DNA of 64,000 nucleotides from Antedon mediterranea. Lineage: Eukaryota > Echinodermata > Crinoidea > Comatulida > Antedonidae. The notes beneath the pieces were generated by a model. That model searched no databases and was not told the DNA's origin. It saw only the letters and a program-made list of their open reading frames with translations. Below, in pieces: positions 23,901-35,003 of this stretch. Location: positions 5,456,001 through 5,520,000 of the forward strand of contig NC_092672.1 of the NCBI RefSeq assembly GCF_964355755.1. Direction: 5' to 3'. The translations under genes were made by a program, and so were the position numbers. The stretch's first letter is position 1. Every line of letters begins with the position of its first letter.

Positions 23901-26900
23901 TAATAATGTAAGTTGATGCATACTAAAATCAATGCCAATTTTAGGTTATTTAAGCTTGGTTCCCACTAGGGACGCAACTGAATGACACAAGTTGAACATA
24001 AGTAATTTGACCAATCACAAGCTATGGATTATTCAAACTGTCGCCTGTCATTGGTCAACTTTACTTGCATTGTGTCTACATCCTTGTGTATCTAGTTAGA
24101 ACCAGGCTAGGTAAAGGCAAAGGTTATATTAACTTCTACACCGTACATACACATGATAGCTTGTGTGTGAAGTAAGGTAAGGATATAATAAGTTTACAGA
24201 TCATAATTACTGTAGATGAGGTTCTATGTCATGGAAAAAAGTGTGCAGATTTGTTCTACCTGGTAAGGTAAGTATAAGGGAAAAGGATACCTACTGGGTA
24301 GCTGTTCAGATTAGCAATTGTGGTTTTTAGTGGTGTTGTATTTGCTATTTCAAGCGTTCCATCAAGCTTTTGTATACTGTTTATTCTAGAAAAAAAGTTT
24401 TTGTTGGAAATTTTTAAGTGCTGTCAGGTTTGAGTTGGTAATAATTTAGATTTATATAGGTCTGTAAATAAAAAAAAATAATTAAAAAAAAGGATTCAAG
24501 TTTAGGATGTCAGACAACAAACATACCAGTAATTGTTAAAGTACATAAGAAGTTTTAGCATTGAAAGACACAATAGTGGGACTTGAAATGAATACTTGAG
24601 ACATCTAGCACCTAAATTGAGATAGAGAAAAACAAGACAGATAGCAAGTGTGACAGTTTGTTGAATTCTTTTATAGATTAGGCACTCAGAGACACTTTTG
24701 GGCCAACCTACAAAAAACACATCATCATACAGTACCTACTATATTGCTCTTACCATCATTTACAATGCATTGATTAAGCAAATATATTTTATGCAATTCT
24801 ATATTAATGTTCGTATCTTATTCTACTTTATATCCCATCTTGTTTAACATTACTAATCCATGCAAATTCATACTGGATTCTTATTACCAATGAAGCTTCT
24901 GTTTTTGGTATCATTTCTGCATTTCATTTTCATCATGCCAATAGGCTAGTCATGTCATAGGCTGCCATTCTGACGTTCCTTAGCCATCTGCTTGGCTTGC
25001 ATAGTCTGCCTACAAATTGTAGAAATGCCCTGTACTTTGTATCAACCTCTACTTGGGTCTGGTCAGGTAAAGATGATGGGTGATCTAGGCCTGATGGCAC
25101 TTCAAGTACCAGATACATATGGTGGATCTGATCTAGATACTATGTCTTATGCCATTGCGATGGAGGAGATCAGCCGAGGGTGTGCAGCAACAGGGACAAT
25201 TTTAAGTGCTCACAATGTAAGTACCATATTGACTGCTATGAAAGAAACCAACGGCAACCGGTAAGATATTAATCATTATTGGTAGCCTAGGTCTGTATGC
25301 ATATGTATTTGTACTACTGTATGTCTCCAGTCAATACTATGAAAGAGGTCAGGTCATTGCTGTACATTTTGAGACTAGATGTGATTGATTTTGGTGTACA
25401 GCATTCATGTGTGTAAGTATACCTCATTTGTGAGTTTTTATTATTAGTGAATCTTAATATAAAATGTATAAAAACAAAAAATGTAAATAAAAATAAAATA
25501 CATGTAAAAACATATTGAACTATAAACACAATTGAATCTATGTGTACAACAATTTTTATTTAAACGTGAACTCATAACTGACTTTGATATGAATGTAAAG
25601 GAACATCATTAACAATATGACATCAACAACCATATGAATGACATCAACAACCATATGAATGACATCAACAACCATATGAGTGACATCATCAACCATCTGA
25701 TGAAGTGTATCCAGTAAGTCAGATACACAGAATTTTGCTTTCATACAAGGGTTAAATCGAATGAATTATTTTGATAATAGTTGTTTTTTAGTGAAAACAC
25801 TTCCTTTTCTTTCACTTGCAGTCATTATATTTATCACCAATAATGGAATTTGGAAATGAAGAACAAAAACAGAAATATATATCACCTTTTGTGGATGGCA
25901 GTCGTGTCGGTTGCTTTGGTCTAAGTGAACCAGGTATTGTAGAACCATTACATATCCAATATATTATTTAAGTAAATGTGGGGATAGCCTAAAACCCTAC
26001 CTTTCAACTTTTCTTTCTATGGTATTTTGTCTGCCAGACCATTCCATTTCAAAACTGAATGTAAATCAATATTATTCAGACAGTAATAAATATTATTTGT
26101 GACCAAATATGAATTTTAAGCATTACTATTATTATGATATTGCACTGAAGAAGAGTTTAGTGTTATCCAAAAGTTCTGCAACGTTTTAGCTTTCTGATTA
26201 TTTTATTTGTATCTCCATCCAGCCACTACTGATACCCACAGCATTTTCTTTTGATTTATAATTATGATATTATAAACAGTTAACTTTAAAATGTAACTGA
26301 TACACTGTTGAATAATTATTTAAATCAAAATAACAGCCATAACTGTCCAATCAGATGTCAGAATGTCACCGACCAATAAAATAACCAGCTTCTTTGAATT
26401 CTTACTTGAACCAACTCTTTTAGGTAATGGCAGTGATGCAGGCGCAGCGTCCACTACAGCACATCTGGATGGTGATCACTGGGTCTTGAATGGAACCAAG
26501 GCATGGATTACCAACGGGTATGAGAGCGAGGCCTCTGTCGTGTTTGCCACAACAGATAGAAATTTAAAACACAAGGTAATAAAATACAGTAGAACTCCTA
26601 TTAATGGGACATTTTTAGAACCAAAAATTTATTTTAAAATATAAATTTCCCCTCATTCTTTTCAGATAAATGTCCTGGTTGTTTTGTGTTGATTTGTCGT
26701 GTCCCATGTCCCGCTTGTCTTTGTCCCTTTGTTTAATGTCTGAGGCAGACCCTTTTCAAGGGTCCTGTATCTGGGAACCTGCTTTTTCCCAGATTTATTG
26801 TTATTTTTCTATGTTATTTCTTAATATTCCATTATTGTTTAAATCTTAAAAGGAAGTAAATAAATGTTATTTTGAATTGAGTGCAAGGTGTCCCCTTAAA

Positions 26901-28993
26901 AAAAGTGGTGTTTTCATAAGGAATAGTCTAAAAAAAAAAGGTCTAATAAACTTTGGTAATATCATGTATTTAATTCATCAATATGCCTTTGATTTTTAAT
27001 ATCCAGGGTATTAGTGCTTTTATTGTTCCAAAGCCCATTGATGGGTTATCACTGGGTAAGAAAGAAGACAAGCTAGGAATCCGGGCTACGTCTACTACAT
27101 ACCTTATATTTGAAGATTGTAGAATACCAAAAGAGAATCTTTTAGGAGAACCTGGATTTGGATTTAAAATTGCTATGGTAAGTTTATGATAATTATTACA
27201 GTACCTCCTCTAAGGAGGTTATGTTTTCATGTATGTTTTTTTTATTATTTTTTTTAAAAACTTTATTTAATGAGGGTGACATGCATGAGGCCCTCAACAA
27301 TGTGTGTATGTTTCTTTATTTCTATATTTGTTCATTAGCAAGATTACTCAAAAAGTTATTGCCCAATTTTCATAAAAATTGTAAAAGATGATTTCATAGC
27401 TGTATGGAAACACGTCATTAAATTTTCAATGCCTAGGCAAAGGTTTGTGCTCTTTGAGTGTAGTTCTAGTTTAAAAATAGATTTATTATGTATAACTGTT
27501 ATTTTTTTATGCATTGGTTATTTTTTTTATGTTTATTTTTTATTCTAACTCTTTTATATATTTATTTATATTGGTTCTTTTTAGACAACTCTGGATGCAG
27601 GTAGGATAGGAATTGCAGCGCAAGGTGTTGGTATTGCACAGGTTGGTTGAAGTCATCTGCCTTCTTTTACTTAATAAATACAGTGGCGTAACGGCTATGA
27701 ACGATCACTGGCTAAACCCAGGAGCCCGGAGCTTATGGGGGCCCCTGAGCAGTGCTCAGAGAAAAATCAGGCATTAAAATATGTCGAAAAGGGATAACAC
27801 TGCTCGATCCCTCCAGCGTTGGAGGGCCACTTAGGGTTCCTAAACAAGGGTCCTCAGGTCTCCGATTAAGTAGCTTTATTCTTAACTTGAGCTTTTCTTT
27901 TTACAGGCTGCCCTGGATTGTGCTATTGATTATGCAGCGAAGCGTGAAGCATTTGGAGCTCCGATAAGTAAGATGCAAATGATACAATCCAAGCTAGCTG
28001 ATATGGAGGTTAAAGTTCAAAGTTCACGGTTATTGACCTGGCAAGCTGCTGCATTCAAAGATGCAGGACTGAATTTTACAAAAGTAAGTGTATTAACTTG
28101 TGGAGAAGGTAGTGAATAAAAAAAGGATGTGTTTTTTAGATATAGTTATTTAATTCGTTAGACGTATTTTGGTAAAAATCAATAGGTTGTTAAGACAAGC
28201 AATCACTTCTAAACAGGTCTGCATCATTGTATTTTGTTTTGTGTTAATGTGATGACATAATTGTAATTCAATGGAATACAGTATTGGCTAATATGAGAGT
28301 AAAGAAGAGTAGGGGATCATGGGTCCATAGAGGGCCTAATCCGAAATTAAATATCATCTGTATATACAATTTTTTACGTTAAAACAGTATACATATTTAT
28401 GTTTTGACTTGTTGTCAACAAGTCTTTATCTGGCAATGACTAAATGTTAGTGGTTGCTAGTTGTAGAGCATTCGTAAACTTGGTAAACTAAAGATGAAAA
28501 CATTTTTCGCAGGATAAATACATTTACCTTTAATACTTTTTGGCAATTTATTTTGTAATAGGAGGCAGCAATGGCCAAACTAGCAGCATCAGAAGCAGCA
28601 ACCTTCAATGCACATCAGGTAATGTGTTACTGAATATGATATACTGATAATAATACTGATAAGCAATAATCTGATCATTATGTTCTCGTCAACACTTTTG
28701 TGCAGCATTTAAGTACGCTTTCATTGCCATATTTTATTTGCATGCATAAACAAAAATAAACAACTTAGCATCTTTGCCCTGTAATCTTCATACAAAATAT
28801 ATTTGTTCCATTGCTCATTGTGTTTTATTTTTAGGCCATTCAAGTACTCGGTGGAATGGGTTACGTAACGGATATGCCTGCGGAGAGGCACTACAGGGAC
28901 GCTAGAATCACAGAAATATATGAAGGAACTAGTGAAATTCAACGACTGGTTATTGCTGGACAACTTTTAAAAGAGTTTTCTCAGAAAGTTTAA
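20901..28993 (+). CDS. ACADS: Short-chain specific acyl-CoA dehydrogenase, mitochondrial
   Basis: This FAD enzyme of the mitochondrial matrix oxidises butyryl-CoA-length substrates in the first step of beta-oxidation and passes electrons to ETF. Exons: 20901-20970, 22363-22514, then 3A 23708-23857 or 3B 25067-25216, 25822-25933, 26424-26575, 27007-27177, 27585-27641, 27907-28083, 28562-28618, 28835-28993. With one exon 3 the protein is 418 aa (human 412). The N-terminus ([20 protein letters not shown]) is a basic, Arg-rich mitochondrial presequence. Family landmarks: [20 protein letters not shown] (FAD/substrate loop), [66 protein letters not shown] and [18 protein letters not shown]. The last carries the catalytic glutamate of [10 protein letters not shown]. 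The start has the usual MAA-type onset. Introns hold several MITEs, one abutting the exon 2 donor. The oddity is the duplicated exon 3, described separately. Confidence 0.95.
22517..22643. mobile_element. Family-A MITE copy 6, abutting ACADS exon 2 donor
   Basis: The element starts within 2-4 bp of the GT at 22,515-22,516, so intron positions from about +3 to +5 onward are transposon-derived (CCTTGTCTACACTATCAAAC). The right end is GTAGACAGAGCTTAAG. Only about 127 bp long, with part of the interior missing. Confidence 0.85.
23504..23634. mobile_element. Family-C inverted-repeat element copy 2 (ACADS intron 2)
   Basis: AACAGTTAGAGAAAAATGGC at the left mirrors the right end near TTTTTTTCCTGACTGTTA. 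The interior AAACTCCTAGAAAGTAGGAA matches the copy at 9,784 in reverse orientation. Confidence 0.6.
23708..23857 (+). other. ACADS: ACADS alternative exon 3A
   Basis: 150 bp, phase 0 at both ends, CAG acceptor and GTAAGT donor. It encodes 50 residues running [20 protein letters not shown] through [20 protein letters not shown] to GVIMSVNN. It is closer to human ACADS than exon 3B is (the human exon also ends GVIMSVNN), so it is likely the ancestral or major form. Confidence 0.9.
23954..24108. mobile_element. Family-B inverted-repeat element copy 2 (ACADS, between 3A and 3B)
   Basis: TTGGTTCCCACTAGGGACGC at the left mirrors CTAGTTAGAACCAGG at the right. The interior contains TTGACCAATCACAAGC and its inverted partner TTGGTCAACTT. 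It lies in the intron separating the two alternative exons. Confidence 0.65.
25067..25216 (+). other. ACADS: ACADS alternative exon 3B
   Basis: 150 bp, phase 0 at both ends, CAG acceptor and GTAAGT donor. It encodes a second version of the same 50 residues: [20 protein letters not shown], then [20 protein letters not shown], then GTILSAHN. By my count 31 of 50 residues match exon 3A. There are no stops or frameshifts, and conserved positions are kept, so it appears to be under coding constraint. Using both copies would keep frame but duplicate a structural element, so mutually exclusive use is the natural reading. Confidence 0.85.
25618..25695. repeat. Short tandem repeat, 21-bp unit, 3-4 copies
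   Basis: The unit is GACATCAACAACCATATGAAT, repeated with small changes. It lies in the intron between ACADS exons 3B and 4. Confidence 0.85.
26587..26900. repeat. Degenerate repeat patch in ACADS intron 5
   Basis: It starts CAGTAGAACTCCTATTAATG, like the element ends at 61,335 and 62,310. It contains a LINE-like 3' tail (GGAAGTAAATAAATGTTATT at about 26,852) and then GTGTCCCCTTAA. The parts look like a nested or broken insertion; boundaries are uncertain. Confidence 0.35.
27681..27875. mobile_element. Family-D (hAT-like) MITE, right-truncated, ACADS intron 7
   Basis: It begins CAGTGGCGTAACGGCTATGA and shares ACTGGCTAAACCCAGG and GGGCCACTTAGGGTT with the complete copy at 59,410-59,578. The expected right terminal repeat is missing. 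Confidence 0.65.
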
Positions 28994-30999
28994 TTGATCC
29001 AACGATCTCACATTTACCTCAGTGGACGCAAGAATACATAAATTAAATAAATTATTAAGAAGATTATATTGATGAATGATGTACGGACATAAAATCATTA
29101 ACTTTGATTGTGTGAGATGACTGCACCTTATTTTGTCACAGTCATTAAATCCATCTATAGTGATTCACTGTGTGTAATCTTGACCACTGTGGTTTAGTGG
29201 TCAAGATACTTGTTTGAATGCAGAATACAGATTTTTAACTAACCAAAATAAACCTGAAATATGTATGTTTATTGTATATTGTAATTAGCACAATACATTA
29301 TAAATATAAAAATTATTTATCAATTTAATGTCTGGAGTTAAATTTGCTTTTTAAAATCATTACTCATTATTTTGCTTACAAAAATTATGAAAATTATGAA
29401 CCCTTTATTTTTTTTACATAAGTAGTTACTATAAAATATTACACAATATATTTGCATTATATATAAATATTATCGCATAAGAATTCCCTAAAAATGGCCA
29501 AATTTGATTTGATTACTCAATATATATGCATATATTGTAATATTATTGTGTAATAATTTATAGTTAATAGTTTTTCCTTACTAGGCCTATTAGTGACATT
29601 TTTAAAAAATTGCCAAATTTCGACCCTTTTCTTTTTTGACATAACTAGTTACTATTGCTCTATAAAATGATGATAACACAATATATGTGCATATATGGCA
29701 ATATTATTGCATAATTATTGAATTTTAAAAAGTGGATATTTTGACCATTTTTTTAAAAAATCCCTGTACTATAGTACAGGGAAATTTTCGAAAAATCGCC
29801 GATTTTCGACCCTTTTATTTTTTGACATAAATGGTTACTATTGCATAATAAACATGCGCAGAGACAAATAATAGGTTCTGCGCATGTCAATTGTGCTATA
29901 GTAACCAGTTTTGACATAAATGGTTACTATAGCATAATAAACATGCGCAGAGTAGACTAATGGGTTCTGTGCATGTTAATTGTGCTATATAGTAACCAGT
30001 TTTATCGAAAAATTAAAAGGTCGAAAATTACCCATTTTTTGAAAAAATCCCTGTACTATAGTACAGGAAATCTTCGAAAAATTACCAAATTTCGACCTTT
30101 TTATTTTTTAACATAACTAGTTACTAAGATGATGATAACACAATATATGTGCATATATGGCAATATTATCGCATAATTATTGAATTTTAAAAAGTATATA
30201 TTTTGGCCGTTTTTTCGAAAAATCACTGTACTATAGTAAAGGGACATTTTCGAAAAATGACCAAATTTCAACCCTTTTATTTTTCGACATAACTAGTTAC
30301 TATTGCTCTATAAGATGATGATAACAATATATATTCGCATATATGGCAATATTATCGCATAATTATTGAATTTTAAAAAGTCCGGGATATTTTTTATTGT
30401 TTGACATAATTGGTATAACATAATATACATAATTACATGTGTATACCACATTATGTGCGTCTGAGCATGTCAATTTATGATATGGTAACTAATTAAAAGG
30501 GTCAAAATTTGGCACATTTTCGAATAAAATATCTGTACTATCAAGTACAGGGATTACAAAAAAACATATTTTTATTTTAATTTTAAAAAAAAAGGAGTGG
30601 GTCGCAAATCGGTACAGGTATCTTTACTAGTGGTGTCATAACAATAAATAGACAATACAGTTTTTTATTTAACTAGGAAAATTTCAACCCTCTTAATTTA
30701 ATAAAAAATGTGACTAAGTACATCTTCAAACAGTTGCTGAAAACCCTTTCTTTCGCATAACATATGAAATGACGTCATTTCTACCTACCTCCAGCCTTGT
30801 GGTCGTAGCGCTTTAGAAAAAAATTATTTTGGTTAGGCGCTATACAAAAGACAATTATTATTATACATGGATACGATGACATCATATCACTACCATATTT
30901 GGTCATATCACTACCATATTTGGGCACCTCACACATTTTTTTTGTCAAACTAGTTTGATAGTGTAGATAGAGCAGGAATTGATAATCAAAATAATATTT
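28994..30999. repeat. AT-rich repeat block between ACADS and SDS
   Basis: From about 29,500 to 30,560 a set of motifs recurs in irregular order: TTGACATAACTAGTTACTAT, CAATATATGTGCATATATGG, TTATTGAATTTTAAAAAGT, and a palindrome CCTGTACTATAGTACAGG at 29,763, 30,050, 30,224 (mutated) and 30,532 (mutated). At 29,820-30,000 a unit with AACATGCGCAGAG and its inverted partner occurs twice, 94 bp apart. No coding potential. The block resembles a decayed, internally repeated transposable element. Confidence 0.6.
30866..30973. mobile_element. Family-A MITE copy 7 (truncated), beside SDS stop codon
   Basis: Only the right part remains (ATATCACTACCATATTTGGG, then GTCAAACTAGTTTGATAGTG). It ends 26 bp from the SDS stop, so it is in the presumed SDS 3' UTR. 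A further small fragment of the family is at 31,679-31,740 in the last SDS intron. Confidence 0.75.
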
Positions 31000-33900
31000 T
31001 TATAATCCAAATTTGGATTTATATTTATTTAACATTTCTAAAGTTATAGAACATCCTCCACAAACAATGACCACTGCTGATTGGATAACAGTTTGTAACT
31101 TGCCCTGCTCTTGTAGTTTTGGTATTACATTGCTATAGATACCAGCGAGGGCGGCACCACATGCTGGCTCTACTAGAATTCTATGTTCATCTATAAAGTA
31201 TAGAACAAATTTGAAATTTAATTCTCAATATTATTATTTATTATTACTATTCACATGCATGCATTATGGTGGCTTGTTGAACCGTTTTATCATTCACTAG
31301 ATTTTCCATGATATCTCAATATACAAATAATGAATATTTATGAATGCAATAGTATAAATATTTTCATGGTGAGAATAGCACATTTCATTATTCACTGAAT
31401 GTAAATATTTGTTCCATTGCACGAATATAAACAAGTAGATTATTGTTTATTTTGAGGAGGGTCACGATTGCATATAACAAGAACGACCACTCATATATCA
31501 ATCCACTTGATGTTGTATGAGTTCAATGGAGCATGTATTTTATATCATGTTACCCACAATCATCAAATCAAATAATAACAATCTACTAAAGATAAAGATG
31601 ATGTATAAAATGAACATGGTCAGTCATTTTACTATAGATTGGTTTTGACTGGATAATTTTTTGACTTATATTGTGTGCAAATGTGTATGAGACGAGATGA
31701 AAAATGTGATGTGCTCATATGGACAGGATGATGTCATATATATAGAAGTCAGAACAAAGTAGTGTCCTACCTGTGAACCTGAGACAAGCATCAACAGCCT
31801 CCTTATCAGATATGACAACTGAATGCACCTCATGCTGACTGTAATAATCAAGGGCTTGCTGACATGCAGTCAGTGCTCCAAGACACTTGGCAACACTATA
31901 TAAAAATATGAAAGATTATGAAGAGGCATATAGAAGCTATTGCAGTGTGTTGAAAAGGCATACCACTGGTGCCTGATTAGACCCTCTACAGACCCACACT
32001 ATTCTTTCACCTTGGTTATATTAGATGTTTTGCCCTATTCTAACCAATGCCATCTAACAACAGGATGCTGAGCTCTGGAGATCAAAGGGTTTATCTGTGG
32101 CTGCGACATGATCAGTTCCATGCCCCTTAACAGACACCGCGCACCACATAGAACATGTACATAGTATAGTACTGTTGGTATTTGTCGCAGCCAGACATAA
32201 GATCAAAGGAATGTTACGATCGAGTTCCTATCTTAGCAAGGCGAGCTCAGTTTCCTGTTGTTAGATTGCCTGGTTCTGACATACATTGTATTTTATACCA
32301 ATTACAATTCAGAACATGCAAGTGATTTGAGTGGAACTTGACCCCACAACATCTAGAACACAAGCCTGGCAATCATATGTCTAGACCACCAAGATTGCAT
32401 TGATATCAAGCCCAATTTTAGCTCCCGATACAAAGTTACTTTGCAGTTTGTATAATACATACCTTGTTATGTCGTCTAGTGTTACCAACTCGCCTTTCTT
32501 AACAGCTGCATTGTAACAATCGGCTCCAACAGTCTCAATAGTAATGACAGGTACATCATTCCATCCAACCTTCTTTAAGCCCTCGATCACGCCACAAAAC
32601 AGACCACCACCTCCAACAACTGTTATCAGCACATCAGGCTTATGGGTCATGTCGTCTGCTATTTCTTCAATCATTGAACTATGACCCTGCCTGGGAGTAC
32701 AAGAATGATAAATTAGAAATGTATCAAAAAGTCAGTCTTTTTCATAACTAACAAAAATATATAAGGTAAACTAATACTATATATCAATGTATAGGTGTCT
32801 TAGTCTTAAGCTCTGTCTACACTATCAAACTAGTTTAAAAAAGTGTGCCCAAATATGGTAGTGATATGACATCACCATGTCCATATATGGCCACATCACA
32901 TGTTTTTGTCACATAAAGTTTGATAGTGTAAACAGAGCTTTAGAGGTACTCTTACCATATATCTGGATGATCAAAGGGGTGAATAATGGTGCCGTTTGAC
33001 TGACTAGCAATTTCTAACGCTCTTTTGTTTGCTTCGTCCCACACCTAAAACAACACAAATACAATCGGATTTTAGTTGACAGTACACGAAAATTACATAC
33101 TATATACATATTAAATTTATTCAGGTATATAGTAAAAACATGCAGCCAGAAGTCTGAAATTGTTGATTTAAAAAATATATTATTATTATTACAACTTGTA
33201 ATACCTTTCCATGATATTCTACTGTTGCGTTCTCATCTCTTAATTTTTGAGCTACAAATTCTGGTGTGCTTTTTGGTATGACAACTGTCGCTTTGACGCC
33301 AAGCTTTCTGGCTGCATAAGCTGCTGCTATCCCAGCATTCCCACCTGTATTTTACAACAATTCACAGCAAATTGTTTCACACACATTTATTTCAATGTTA
33401 TTGTTAGGCAGTAAATGTTGTATATCTATCCATTACAGTTGTATAAAGCTCTGTCTACACTATCAAACTCGTTTGACAACAAAAGTGTGTGCCCAAATAT
33501 GGTAGTGATGTGGCCAAGTGGTATGACATGTCCATTTGGGCACATCACATTTTTTTGTCACATAAAGTTTGATAGTGTAGACAGAGCTTTAGAGCAGAAA
33601 TACATGACAAAATAAATGATCTAACAACTTGAATAATTTGAACTTACCTGATGAAGAGACAATATGCTTTGAGCCTTTCTCAATTGCCTAAAAAAACAAA
33701 TACAAACATTTGAGCATAACTAGTAGGCTCTATTTACAATATTATGTTCGTACAGCATACTATACAGTTGATTCTATCCTTTTGCTTATACTCATAGAAG
33801 GCGAAATATTTATACAGTACCAATATGGACAACACCTATTTAGAGGATACCCTATTATAAAAGTTACACTTTGTTGAGTTCAAAAGGTGTCACTTTAAAA

Positions 33901-34224
33901 TAGAGTAAAAAAGTTTCAGTTTTTGTGAATGCATTTCGAAGCAGGGCAGGTGGGGTGAAGTATTTTCTTAAATATTAATTATATTAAATTATATGTATGT
34001 ATGTATGGATTGGTGGAATAAAATGTTATATTATACATTATCAAATAAGTGATCAAATAATTTACCTTTTTACATAAGTTTGAAATGCCACGTATTTTGA
34101 ATGATCCAGTGGGTTGGGTGTTTTCAAGTTTTAAATAAACTTTAAACGGAGCATGTTTAGAGAGTGCAGTGCTTTCTATCAATGGTGTACGAACATATAG
34201 CTGCTGTTTCTGTTTATCACTCAT
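31000..34224 (-). CDS. SDS: L-serine dehydratase / L-threonine deaminase (SDS/SDSL type)
   Basis: This is a fold-type II PLP enzyme that deaminates serine to pyruvate and threonine to 2-oxobutyrate in the cytosol. Exons on the minus strand: 34066-34224, 33648-33687, 33205-33344, 32956-33044, 32463-32690, 31771-31895, 31000-31190. Phases agree and give 323 aa (human SDS 328). Seen in the sequence: VRTPLIESTALSKHAPFKVY; the PLP-binding lysine in GSFKIRG (Lys43); SSSGGNAGIAAAYAARKLGV (substrate/PLP loop, human SSAGNAG); HPFDHPDIWQGHSSMIEEIA; the phosphate-binding VVGGGGLFCGVIEGL; and LVEPACGAALAGIYSNV near the end, with a VIVCGGCSIT strand where human has VVIVCGGSNI. SDS and SDSL cannot be separated by eye. 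Introns 2 and 4 carry complete family-A MITEs. The gene looks intact. Confidence 0.92.
32808..32942. mobile_element. Family-A MITE copy 9 (SDS intron 4)
   Basis: Nearly canonical ends (TTAAGCTCTGTCTACACTAT and GTGTAAACAGAGCTTT). It lies 14 bp from the donor side of SDS exon 4. Confidence 0.9.
33446..33590. mobile_element. Family-A MITE copy 10 (SDS intron 2)
   Basis: One of the best-kept copies, with TATAAAGCTCTGTCTACAC at the left and GTGTAGACAGAGCTTTA at the right. Confidence 0.9.
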
Positions 34225-35003
34225 TTTGGAATACGTCTGTCGAGATTATATAATTATTGATTTAGGCCTAGGCCTATATAAAAATAAATATGTATCACTG
34301 TATAGTTACTTAATATCTATTTAATGTATTGTGTATTATGACATTATTTGCTATTATAACGCAAAGAATGTCAAGCCAGGCCTGTGCATGCCTAACTAGA
34401 CTGTAGGACACTCACGTCCACGACCACCACCAGTTACAGACTGCATTCCTCAATTATAGGCCTAAATAATATTAATATAGGCCCTAGGCCTAGGCCTAGC
34501 CTAGATCATAGGGCCTGGCTACCCTCCTTCGCTTAGCTGGCCTTATAACTCTGTTTGGCTAGCTCAATCATATACATATTAGGAATGAATAATGAGGCCT
34601 AGTAGTAGGCTTCACACCATTATAAATATGAAGAAAATGAAAAACTTCGACTATGAACTTACACACTTTATTAATCGATCAATTTGTTTGAAAACTGCGC
34701 CCTCATCTAGGTACCACAAATTATGTAATTAGGTGATGACGTAGTACGGTGATTCCCCCACCCAACACTCCGCCACTTCCTGGTCACTGCCACATGATGT
34801 AATATTATATTAATAAACTAAATTACTGTACTACAATGTAAATTAACCAGACCGTAATAATGAAAGGGGTAGACGGAAACTTAACTTAAAAAAACATTTA
34901 ATTGTTACTGGTATTTACTTGGTGTTAAATACAGTTTTAGATAAAGAGGAAATCCATACTTAGACTAGACAAGCACCACGACGAAGAAGTCGCATAAATC
35001 GTT
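34225..35003. promoter_or_regulatory. Divergent promoter region of SDS and UNC93A-like genes
   Basis: 779 bp between two oppositely oriented start codons. It contains a cluster of TAGGCCTA repeats at about 34,440-34,520. Core promoter elements could not be assigned. Confidence 0.45.

Noticed and set aside
25067-25264. Reading exon 3B through to 25,261 (adding [15 protein letters not shown])
   Set aside because: The GTAAGT at 25,217 is a strong donor at the same position as in exon 3A, and the homologous protein continues with SLYLSP from the next exon.
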